Source: Bacteroidia bacterium
GTDB lineage: Bacteria > Bacteroidota > Bacteroidia > B-17B0 > Aurantibacillaceae
Reading direction: 5' to 3'
Length of the DNA stretch: 7,944 nt
Assembly: GCA_014379485.1 (NCBI GenBank)
Contig: JACMLS010000413.1
Coordinates: 1-7,944 of the forward strand
The notes beneath the pieces are model-generated. The model had not been told where the DNA came from. It saw only the letters and a list, made by a program, of their open reading frames with translations, and did not search any database. The position numbers and the translations under genes were made by a program. Shown piece by piece: positions 1 to 5,506 of the stretch (its first letter is position 1; each line of letters begins with the position of its first letter).

Positions 1-924
1 ACAAACATGGTTGAAACCTATTGGAAAATAGGGCAAAACATTGTTGAATTTGAACAGGGTGGAAGTTTTAAGGCTGAATACGGGTCGCGGTTATTGCTGA
101 ATCTATCCAAAGATTTGACGAATAGGATTGGGAAAGGATTTAGTTTAAGTAACGTAAAGAGAATGAGGCAGTTTTATTCTGTTTATCCAATTTGTGCGGA
201 GGTTCCGCACAAATTCAGCTGGACGCATATTGTTGAATTGTTGAAAATCGATGATCCGCTTGAGCGTTCATTTTACGAAAAGCAAACAAGTATTGAGAAT
301 TGGAGTACAACAGATCTGGTCAGGCAAAAAAAGTCTTCGTTATATTTGCGTTTAGCCGCATCAAAAGATAAAAAAGGCATTTTAAAACTTTCTAAGGAAG
401 GGCAAAAAATTCAAAATCCTATTGATATTATACGAGATCCTTGCGTACTCGAATTTCTTAAAATCCCAGAACCTTATCATTTAACAGAAACTGAATTAGA
501 AAAACGGATCATTGATCATTTACAGATTTTTTTGTTGGAACTTGGTAAAGGTTTTGCATTTGTAGGAAGGCAATATCGTATCACTTTAGGGAATGTAAAC
601 TATCACGTTGATTTGGTTTTTTACAACCGTATCTTAAAATGTTTTGTGTTGATTGATCTTAAGAAAGAGAAAGTTGGTTATGAAGATGTGGGGCAAATGA
701 ATATGTATTTGGGATATTTTGAAAACGAAGAAAATACAGAAGGCGATAATCCGCCAATAGGAATTGTGTTGGCGAAAGAGAAAGACGATCTGTTAGTGCA
801 ATATGCCATGCATAATATTTCGTCGCAGCTTTTTGTAAATAAATACCAGTTGTATTTGCCTGATGAAGAAGAATTGCGGAGAGAGATTGAAAAGCAGTTG
901 GTGATTGATGAGAGAGAGAAGTGA
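1..924 (+). CDS. PD-(D/E)XK nuclease of the DUF1016/YhcG family, 5' end missing
   Basis: The reading frame is open from base 1, and the ATG at 7 falls inside the conserved N-terminal motif (MVETYWKIGQ). The true start is therefore probably left of the window; family members usually run about 330-380 residues, against 305 counted from that ATG. Counting from the ATG, residues 1-110 form the DUF1016 N-terminal domain with its usual blocks (SNVKRMRQFY, then SWTHIVELLK and the DDPLERSFYEKQT stretch). The nuclease fold occupies about 150-290. Candidate catalytic residues are D202 (HVDLVFY), D217 and K219 (LIDLK), and Q230 (GQMNMY). The DxK form replaces the canonical ExK; from memory this is a common variant in the family. 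It is probably a cytoplasmic DNA-cleaving enzyme. YhcG-like genes often sit in or near restriction-modification and mobile loci, but the substrate is unknown. Family assignment is firm; activity and role are inferred. Confidence 0.9.
   Translation, partial: TNMVETYWKIGQNIVEFEQGGSFKAEYGSRLLLNLSKDLTNRIGKGFSLSNVKRMRQFYSVYPICAEVPHKFSWTHIVELLKIDDPLERSFYEKQTSIENWSTTDLVRQKKSSLYLRLAASKDKKGILKLSKEGQKIQNPIDIIRDPCVLEFLKIPEPYHLTETELEKRIIDHLQIFLLELGKGFAFVGRQYRITLGNVNYHVDLVFYNRILKCFVLIDLKKEKVGYEDVGQMNMYLGYFENEENTEGDNPPIGIVLAKEKDDLLVQYAMHNISSQLFVNKYQLYLPDEEELRREIEKQLVIDEREK
191..213. repeat. Perfect 10-bp inverted repeat inside the nuclease gene
   Basis: The arms TTTGTGCGGA (191-200) and TCCGCACAAA (204-213) are exact reverse complements separated by GGT. 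The element lies in frame and encodes the ICAEVPHK segment between the YPI block and the SWTHIVELL block of the DUF1016 domain. The arms and loop are read directly from the sequence; whether the hairpin has any function is not known. Confidence 0.85.
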
Positions 925-950
925 AAGGAGAGATGCTGTTGGGTGGAAGA

Positions 951-1060
951 ATGGAAGGTTGGAAGATTGGGTGGGGAACACTGGAGAGGGAATCCTTTGA
1001 GAAATTCCGCATGATGGAATGTTGGGTTGGGGACACTGGAGAGGAAATTCTTTGGAGAGA
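951..1060. repeat. Imperfect direct repeat of about 50 bp in a purine-rich spacer
   Basis: Copy A spans about 951-1002 and copy B about 1014-1060. Both begin ATGGAAnGTTGG and share a core of the form TTGGGT(T)GGGGA(A)CACTGGAGAGG, followed by AAT(C/T)CTTTG. Copy B differs by a few substitutions and short indels. A short hairpin, ATTCC (1004-1008) with GGAAT (1016-1020), bridges the copies. A further TTGGGTGG lies at 939-946. The + strand of the whole stretch is strongly G/A biased with several GG, GGG and GGGG runs. It is probably non-coding 3' sequence of the nuclease gene; no function is recognised. Confidence 0.7.
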
Positions 1061-1107
1061 AAACCGGAAGAGGTTTATTCTGCAATAAACGAGTTAACAG
1101 TAATTTA

Positions 1108-1138
1108 AAAAGGGGTGAAAATTACTTCACCCCTTTTG
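1108..1138. terminator. Bidirectional intrinsic terminator
   Basis: A perfect 12-bp stem is formed by AAAAGGGGTGAA (1108-1119) and TTCACCCCTTTT (1126-1137), with a 6-nt loop. On the minus strand the stem continues into a run of T, 29 bp past the stop of the Cys-rich gene, so it fits that gene best. On the + strand four T end the stem, followed by GCAAAATTTTG, so it can also stop transcription arriving from the nuclease gene. The two genes converge on it. Confidence 0.85.
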
Positions 1139-1166
1139 CAAAATTTTGTTCTCATACCAATTGGTA

Positions 1167-1589
1167 TTACATTTCGTTACAAAGCTTTGCGCTTTTCCGG
1201 CAATCCGTAGCACATTTCTTACATTCTGCCATGTCATACTTATCACATTCTGTTGCGCACTTTTCGCAGATTACAGCGCATTCTTTACAAATGGTTTTGG
1301 CGCTTTCACTGTCTAAAGTCATGAGCTGACTTGCAGCCGTACAAATAGCAACGCATTCTTTGCAAAGCTGAATGCAACGCGCCATCTTTGCAGCATCCAT
1401 TTTTGTGCACATTTTTTCGCAACTCTTGCAGGAAATAACGCAGGCTTTGCAAGCAGCAATACATGCTTTGTATTTTTCAATGCCCAATGTGGTTTTTGTT
1501 TTTGCCACACCATTTGTCGTTAGCGGTTTTGTTGTTGCAGCCATTGTAATAAAACAAATTGCTGTAAATAATACGATCACTTTTTTCAT
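1167..1589 (-). CDS. Exported Cys-rich four-helix-bundle protein, copper-storage (Csp/DUF326) type
   Basis: This protein of 140 residues begins with a Sec-type signal peptide (charged MKK, hydrophobic residues 4-17, likely cleavage near AA/TT at 18-20). The mature part has 19 cysteines in helical spacing (C-x3-C-x2-C-x3-C repeats) that fall into four groups: 43-61 (six), 72-83 (four), 101-115 (five) and 123-137 (four). This matches the DUF326/Csp fold, in which Cys side chains lining a four-helix bundle bind many Cu(I) ions. The likely role is copper sequestration outside the cytoplasm. Csp1-type exported homologues are described with 13 Cys, while the cytosolic Csp3 type has about 18-19, so this one combines export with the higher count. 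It stands alone, facing the nuclease gene, with no copper pump, chaperone or regulator in the window. The leader is A/T-rich with no Shine-Dalgarno. Family is confident; metal identity is inferred. Confidence 0.87.
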   Translation of the reverse strand: MKKVIVLFTAICFITMAATTKPLTTNGVAKTKTTLGIEKYKACIAACKACVISCKSCEKMCTKMDAAKMARCIQLCKECVAICTAASQLMTLDSESAKTICKECAVICEKCATECDKYDMAECKKCATDCRKSAKLCNEM

Positions 1590-1634
1590 TTTCTATTTTT
1601 TAAAATTTATAATTTATGCCATAACAAAGTTGCC

Positions 1635-1666
1635 TTGTTTATATGGCAAACTGTTACATAATTATG
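1635..1666 (+). promoter_or_regulatory. Possible Bacteroidota-type promoter on the + strand
   Basis: TTG at 1635-1637 and TAATTATG at 1659-1666 resemble the -33 TTG and -7 TAnnTTTG elements of the Bacteroidota primary sigma factor. The -7 box has one mismatch and the spacer is 21 nt. Transcription would begin near 1673, upstream of the hairpin and T-run at 1717-1738. It is a weak match in AT-rich DNA and may be chance. Confidence 0.25.
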
Positions 1667-1672
1667 CGAAAC

Positions 1673-1738
1673 AATTATATCATTCTCACCTGTGCCTAAT
1701 GAACAGCAAATGCTTTGGTGAAAATCACCGGTTTTTTT
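1673..1738 (+). ncRNA. Candidate small RNA or leader RNA ending in an intrinsic terminator
   Basis: About 65 nt lie between the weak promoter match and a terminator-like hairpin. The span also contains a small AGC/GCT hairpin at 1705-1714. It sits divergently upstream of the Csp-like gene and ahead of the gene at 1885. No known RNA family is recognised. The terminator is the only strong part; the 5' end is a guess, and a 5' leader or attenuator of the downstream genes is equally possible. Confidence 0.22.
1717..1738 (+). terminator. Intrinsic terminator-like hairpin with no obvious upstream gene
   Basis: GGTGA (1717-1721) pairs with TCACC (1725-1729) over an AAA loop, can be lengthened by two T-G wobble pairs, and is followed by GG and seven T (1732-1738). 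The T-run exists only in the + direction. The nearest + gene upstream is the nuclease, which already has the terminator at 1108. Confidence 0.5.
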
Positions 1739-1758
1739 ATCCGGATTACGGATTTTTT
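1739..1758 (+). terminator. Second, weak hairpin plus T-run directly after the first
   Basis: ATCCG (1739-1743) pairs with CGGAT (1749-1753) over a 5-nt loop, and T continues to 1758. The stem is only 5 bp, so on its own it would be a poor terminator. It abuts the stronger hairpin at 1717-1738. The rest of the gap, 1759-1884, shows no recognisable promoter, RNA or repeat. Confidence 0.25.
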
Positions 1759-1884
1759 GGTTTGAGGATTTGTGGGTAGGTTTATGGTGGGATTGACCAA
1801 TGGAATAGGTAGATATAGGATAGTTACAAGCAAGTGTAAAAGTCAGAGAATTAAATCAACCAAATTTTACAAAACAAAACACCC

Positions 1885-2439
1885 ATGGACAGAACACTAA
1901 AAGTTTACACAAAAACGCAACATCTCTTTGCAGAATTTACGTTTAACTACGATCATGCACGCCAGGCTACTGCGCATTATATTCAGTATCGGCGCCTTTA
2001 CCGCGATGATGAAGAGGATGAAAGTAAATCTGTTTATCCAATGGACGAAAGAGATCTTTATTTAAATTTCAAACAATTTGCTTCTATAGATGAAATTAAG
2101 AAGCACGATGTTGAATTGGTAAAAAAAGAGCTGGGGCGTGACATGACTGATCCGCTGGCAACTTATAAATTTGTTTACGAAGAGCAGCCCATTCTTTTGC
2201 GTTATATAGTAGCAAACCATGTTGGTTGCATGGGCATGGTAAATGTGCTTTACAGTTTTATTAATAACACAAAAGAAATGAAATTTCTTTCTGCCTTTAA
2301 CCCAAGATTTGATTATGAAATATCTACAAATAGCCTGGAAACAAATCTGAGTTGTATCTTACGAACTCCTTTATATGTTGACAGGGATGTGCGTGAGATA
2401 AGCAGTTATGACCTTAAGAGATTGGATCCTTGGTATTAA
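1885..2439 (+). CDS. Hypothetical protein, 184 residues, family not recognised
   Basis: This is a complete reading frame with an ATG start preceded by an A/C-rich leader, codon use like its neighbours, and no competing longer frame. There is no signal peptide or membrane segment, so a cytoplasmic location is likely. The N-terminal 45 residues look beta-rich then helical (LKVYTKTQHLFAEFTF, then HARQATAHYIQYRRLY). An acidic run (DDEEDES) follows at about 41-47. Residues 62-95 are charged and helical. A more hydrophobic part at about 98-130 (EEQPILLRYIVANH, then GCMGMVNVLYSF) could be the core. Cysteines at about 114 and 156 form no metal-binding motif. The stop is 20 bp before the hydrolase gene, so the two are probably co-transcribed. 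I cannot assign a function. That it is a real gene is well supported by length and spacing. Confidence 0.75.
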   Translation: MDRTLKVYTKTQHLFAEFTFNYDHARQATAHYIQYRRLYRDDEEDESKSVYPMDERDLYLNFKQFASIDEIKKHDVELVKKELGRDMTDPLATYKFVYEEQPILLRYIVANHVGCMGMVNVLYSFINNTKEMKFLSAFNPRFDYEISTNSLETNLSCILRTPLYVDRDVREISSYDLKRLDPWY

Positions 2440-2459
2440 TTGAATAAAAAAATCAGGCA

Positions 2460-3338
2460 ATGAAAACAACAATAACAATTTTCATTCTCACATTTTTTGC
2501 AGCGGTCACTTCTTCACAAACAACCAAACCAAAACAAACGGACAACAGCAAACCATTTATATTGGGCCTAATTGAAGAAATTCAATCTGTTGAGTTATCA
2601 GAGAAAAGAATTTTAAACATTTATCTTCCGGAAGGCTACGATAAAAATGATAGCACAAAATATCCCGTGATCTATTTACTCGATGGCGGAGCTGACGAAG
2701 ATTTTATTCATGTGGTAGGTTTGGTGCAGTTCAATAATTTTTCATGGATCAACCGCGTTCCAAAATCAATTGTGGTGGGAATTGCGAATACTGACAGGAA
2801 AAGAGATTTTACTTTTCCCACCACCATTGAAGCGGATAAGAAAAAATTTGCTACAGCAGGTCATTCAGATAAATTCATTTCCTTTCTCGAAAAAGAGCTG
2901 CAACCTTTTATTGAGAAAAAATACAAAGCAAACAATTCAAAAACAATTATAGGCGAATCTTTAGGAGGATTGCTGGCAACAGAAATTTTATTGAAGAAGC
3001 CAACACTCTTCAGCAAGTACATTATCATAAGCCCGAGTTTGTGGTGGGACAATGCTTCGTTGCTGAATCAATCGTCAGAAATGCTGAAAGAAACTTTTAC
3101 TCAGAAAACCGGAATTTATATTGGTGTAGGCAAAGAAGGATTAACTCCGGGCGAGCCACCCCGTGTAATGGAAGTAGATGCAAATTTGCTTGCAGAAAAA
3201 TTGAAAAACACAAAAAGTAAAACGGTAAGTATTGATTTTGATTATTTACCGCAGGAAGACCACACAACTATTGGGCACCAGGCAATTTTTAATGCATTCA
3301 GATTGTTGTATCCGGTTGTGAAATCTATAGGAAAATAA
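2460..3338 (+). CDS. Exported alpha/beta hydrolase, esterase D / IroE-like
   Basis: This 292-residue protein starts with a signal peptide (MKTTITIFILTFFAAVTSS, residues 1-19), so it should act in the periplasm or outside. The esterase fold follows: an N-terminal strand with the YLPEGYD motif (55-61), then YPVIYLLDGG (68-77), and the nucleophile elbow GESLGG with Ser167 as the candidate catalytic residue. His268 in EDHTTIGH is the likely catalytic His. E226, just after a predicted strand (IYIGVGKEG), is a candidate acid or structural residue. This arrangement is that of the PF00756 group (esterase D, Fes/IroE/BesA siderophore esterases). The substrate may be an ester such as a siderophore or a sugar ester, but no iron-uptake gene is nearby, so it stays open. 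It begins 20 bp after the 184-residue gene, with AGG a few bases before the ATG. There is no T9SS sorting domain. Confidence 0.85.
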   Translation: MKTTITIFILTFFAAVTSSQTTKPKQTDNSKPFILGLIEEIQSVELSEKRILNIYLPEGYDKNDSTKYPVIYLLDGGADEDFIHVVGLVQFNNFSWINRVPKSIVVGIANTDRKRDFTFPTTIEADKKKFATAGHSDKFISFLEKELQPFIEKKYKANNSKTIIGESLGGLLATEILLKKPTLFSKYIIISPSLWWDNASLLNQSSEMLKETFTQKTGIYIGVGKEGLTPGEPPRVMEVDANLLAEKLKNTKSKTVSIDFDYLPQEDHTTIGHQAIFNAFRLLYPVVKSIGK

Positions 3339-3381
3339 AAGATCTGTTATTGCTGTTTTTTAATTCAGGTTATTTCAAAAA

Positions 3382-3411
3382 TTCCATTCAGCCAGATCAC
3401 TTGTCTATTTG
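3382..3411 (+). promoter_or_regulatory. Possible promoter of the T9SS-secreted protein gene
   Basis: TTC (3382-3384) and TCTATTTG (3404-3411), with a 19-nt spacer, each differ by one base from the Bacteroidota TTG / TAnnTTTG elements. They lie about 50 bp before the chosen ATG at 3461, in the 122-bp gap after the hydrolase gene. No clear terminator separates the hydrolase gene from this one, so read-through is also possible. Confidence 0.3.
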
Positions 3412-3460
3412 CGCATTTATGAATAATTTAGCTAAAGAAAATTTCTACAAAAAAAATCAA

Positions 3461-4690
3461 ATGAAAAAAATATTTTCAATTACGTTTGCTCTGCTGGCAT
3501 TAAGTATATACAGCCAAACATTGCACGTTCATTCAATAACACATTTAAGGCAAACAAACGGAGGGCAGTATACTTTAGACGGAACCCTGATATCTGGTTC
3601 GGGAAGAATGAAATTAGTATCCGCTTCAAATTTCGGAGCAGGCGGGGTTTATCCTAAATCCGTAACTATAACAGATGCTTACGGTACCTCGAACAGTATA
3701 GTTCCGGTAGTTACATTTCCTTATGATGATCTTTTCTTTTTTGGTGCTTTTGATAAATTTGAGAGTACCACGATCCAGTTTACCAATGCGGAAATAGATT
3801 CATTATATAATTGGTCAAAACGCGGGGGCAGAGTAATAATTTGCGGGAGCTCAGGAGATAGTGGTTATAATCCTGCAGTTTTAAATTCAAAATGGGGATT
3901 TCAGATCACAAAGGTAGTTCCCAGTTCTCTCGTAGCAAATACAGCTGGTTTAGCTACAGATATTTTTAATGGTCCGTTCGGAGCAATAGACAGCGCTCAG
4001 CAAGGAGGTACTATGCAAGGCTATTTCAGCACTATGCCGGCCAACGTTTCTGTTTTAGCAACAGACATACTTAACCGTCCAACCATGATCATGAATTGCA
4101 GTACGCTTGACCTGATCGTTGCGGACATGGATGCTTTTACCTCGCTGAGCGGAAGCGTAACTGCGGGAGCGGGTATAACAAATGACCAGGATAAATTTTT
4201 TACAAACACTTTTGTTTTTATGGATAAATTGCAACCGCTCCCTCAAATTACTACCGGCTCTGCTACTCTGTCTTTAAATGCAACTTTCAATGCTTATCAA
4301 TGGTATTTAAATGGTTCGCCGGTAAGTGGTGCCATTAACCCAACTTACACCGCAACAGATACCGGCAATTATTCTGTAGAAGTAACTTTTAATGGTGGCT
4401 GTAAACAACTTACTGATCCAATTCACTTAACAACCTTGCAGGGAATTTCAGAAATTAAAACTAACAACTTACTTCCTCTTTTTCCAAATCCTGCAAACGG
4501 AGAATTTACAGTTTTGCTTTCCGGAGAAACCTCCCTGATCACTGTTACTGATATTTCAGGAAAGGAAATTATAAAAACACAGTCCAGTCAAAAATCAATA
4601 AACCTTCAGTTAAACACCAATGGAACTTACACCGTTTTTGTAAAGACAAAATATGGAACAAGTTCACAAAAAATAATTGTTGACCGCTGA
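3461..4690 (+). CDS. T9SS-secreted protein with amidotransferase-like and Ig-like regions
   Basis: The ATG at 3461 is chosen over the in-frame ATG at 3350 because it places a clean signal peptide (MKKIFSITFALLALSIYS, residues 1-18) at the N-terminus and has an A-rich leader. The product is 409 residues. Residues about 20-258 resemble a class I glutamine-amidotransferase-like (flavodoxin-type) fold, with an acidic/helical stretch, then GGRVIICGSS (122-131) and LIVADMDAFT (218-227). I see no convincing catalytic Cys-His pair, so it may be a binding domain. Residues about 262-322 look like an Ig-like module (QWYLNG, DTGNYSVEV). The C-terminal 73 residues match the T9SS type A sorting domain, with FPNPANGEF near 341 and a final strand ending KIIVDR. 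The protein is thus exported by Sec, then passed through the outer membrane by T9SS to the surface or medium. Sorting domain and signal are confident; the N-terminal fold is tentative. Confidence 0.85.
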   Translation: MKKIFSITFALLALSIYSQTLHVHSITHLRQTNGGQYTLDGTLISGSGRMKLVSASNFGAGGVYPKSVTITDAYGTSNSIVPVVTFPYDDLFFFGAFDKFESTTIQFTNAEIDSLYNWSKRGGRVIICGSSGDSGYNPAVLNSKWGFQITKVVPSSLVANTAGLATDIFNGPFGAIDSAQQGGTMQGYFSTMPANVSVLATDILNRPTMIMNCSTLDLIVADMDAFTSLSGSVTAGAGITNDQDKFFTNTFVFMDKLQPLPQITTGSATLSLNATFNAYQWYLNGSPVSGAINPTYTATDTGNYSVEVTFNGGCKQLTDPIHLTTLQGISEIKTNNLLPLFPNPANGEFTVLLSGETSLITVTDISGKEIIKTQSSQKSINLQLNTNGTYTVFVKTKYGTSSQKIIVDR

Positions 4691-4743
4691 TTTTTATCTC
4701 TAAGGCAGAACCGGAAATTAGCTTAACGTTAAATGCAAAAAAA

Positions 4744-5499
4744 TTACCTGCTCACTTTCTTCATCGTTTCCAGCAGTTCATCTACTTTTTCTGACGAGAT
4801 TGGAATAGTTGTTTTTCCATTCAGCAGAATGTATCCTCCGTCGCTTTTTATGTATTCTGTAATGTAAACCGGATTTACAAGATAGGATTTGTGGCAGCGA
4901 AAAAAAGCAACAGAAGTGTCAAGTGCCTCTTCAAAATTTTTCAGTGTTCTGCTTACTATAAGTTTTGTTCCGTCAATAAAATAGATCTCGGTATAAGAGC
5001 TGTCTGCTTTTAAGTAAAGTATATCGCTGAGTGATATGAAGCGAAAGGAATTTCCGGTTGGTACCGCTATTTTATTTGTGTCTTTATTTTTAAGATTTTC
5101 TTTTAATGCAGAAAAATTTGGGGCCGCTGTGTTTTTCTTTTTCTCAAAGCGGGCAATGGCATTTTGTAACTCATCTGTATCAATTGGTTTTAATAAATAA
5201 TCAATGGCAGAGAGTTTAAATGCCTGTATGGCGTATTGATTGTAGGCGGTAGTAAAAATTATTTCAAAATTAATTTCATCCTCATTAAAAAAATCGAGTA
5301 ACTCAAGGCCGCTGTGGCCGGGCATTTCAATGTCTAAAAAAACAACATCGGGTTTATGTTTGCGTATGGCTTTAACGCCTGAGGGAAGATCCCCGCACTC
5401 TTCTGCCACCAGTATATTTTTGGCGTATTCACCTAAAATGCCTGATAAAAGTTTTCGCGCCCTTAATTCATCATCAATAATAATTGCTTTGTGTGCCAT
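4744..5499 (-). CDS. LytTR-family response regulator (LytR/AlgR type)
   Basis: This protein of 251 residues has a receiver domain at 4-120 with the acidic pair D9/D10, phospho-acceptor Asp56 (VVFLDIEMPG), T83/T84 before AY, and Lys104 in LLKPID. A LytTR DNA-binding domain spans about 143-245 and shows the usual blocks: ISLSDILYLKADSSYTEIYF, the FFRCHKSYLVNP helix-strand and the C-terminal TIPISSEKVDEL. The fold and length are standard for LytR/AlgR regulators, which bind short direct repeats as dimers. All key residues are present, so it should be phosphorylated, presumably by the kinase encoded 7 bp upstream in the same operon. Target genes are unknown. The T9SS protein gene lies tail-to-tail 53 bp away, without a strong terminator hairpin between them. 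The start is fixed by the receiver domain, which begins directly after MAHK. Confidence 0.95.
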   Translation of the reverse strand: MAHKAIIIDDELRARKLLSGILGEYAKNILVAEECGDLPSGVKAIRKHKPDVVFLDIEMPGHSGLELLDFFNEDEINFEIIFTTAYNQYAIQAFKLSAIDYLLKPIDTDELQNAIARFEKKKNTAAPNFSALKENLKNKDTNKIAVPTGNSFRFISLSDILYLKADSSYTEIYFIDGTKLIVSRTLKNFEEALDTSVAFFRCHKSYLVNPVYITEYIKSDGGYILLNGKTTIPISSEKVDELLETMKKVSR

Positions 5500-5506
5500 C
5501 TTATTT

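Noticed and set aside
925..1075. CRISPR array
   Set aside because: There are only two diverged repeat copies with indels, no regular unique spacers and no cas genes.
659..1085. Open frames on the minus strand over the nuclease 3' end and the repeat spacer
   Set aside because: They arise because the + strand here is purine-rich and so gives few stops in reverse; the translations are low-complexity Ser/Pro/Phe-rich and overlap a real gene.
1027..1329. Open frame on the + strand running across the terminator at 1108-1138
   Set aside because: It crosses a strong bidirectional terminator and then runs antisense to the Cys-rich gene.
1553..1589. Lipoprotein signal in the Cys-rich protein (Cys12)
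   Set aside because: The residue before Cys12 is Ile, which does not fit a lipobox, and the hydrophobic stretch continues past it.
1372..1779. Open frame of 135 codons on the + strand opposite the Cys-rich gene
   Set aside because: It is antisense to a gene with a strong Cys pattern and signal peptide, and it runs through the promoter region and the terminator hairpins at 1717-1758; the translation has no recognisable domain.
3350..3460. N-terminal extension of the T9SS protein from the in-frame ATG at 3350
   Set aside because: It would put 37 unremarkable residues ahead of a clear signal peptide; the ATG at 3461 gives a normal exported protein.
4723..4732. Palindrome TTAACGTTAA as a terminator between the convergent genes
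   Set aside because: The stem is short, AT-rich and has no loop; the A-run after it gives T only in the minus direction and does not follow a proper hairpin.
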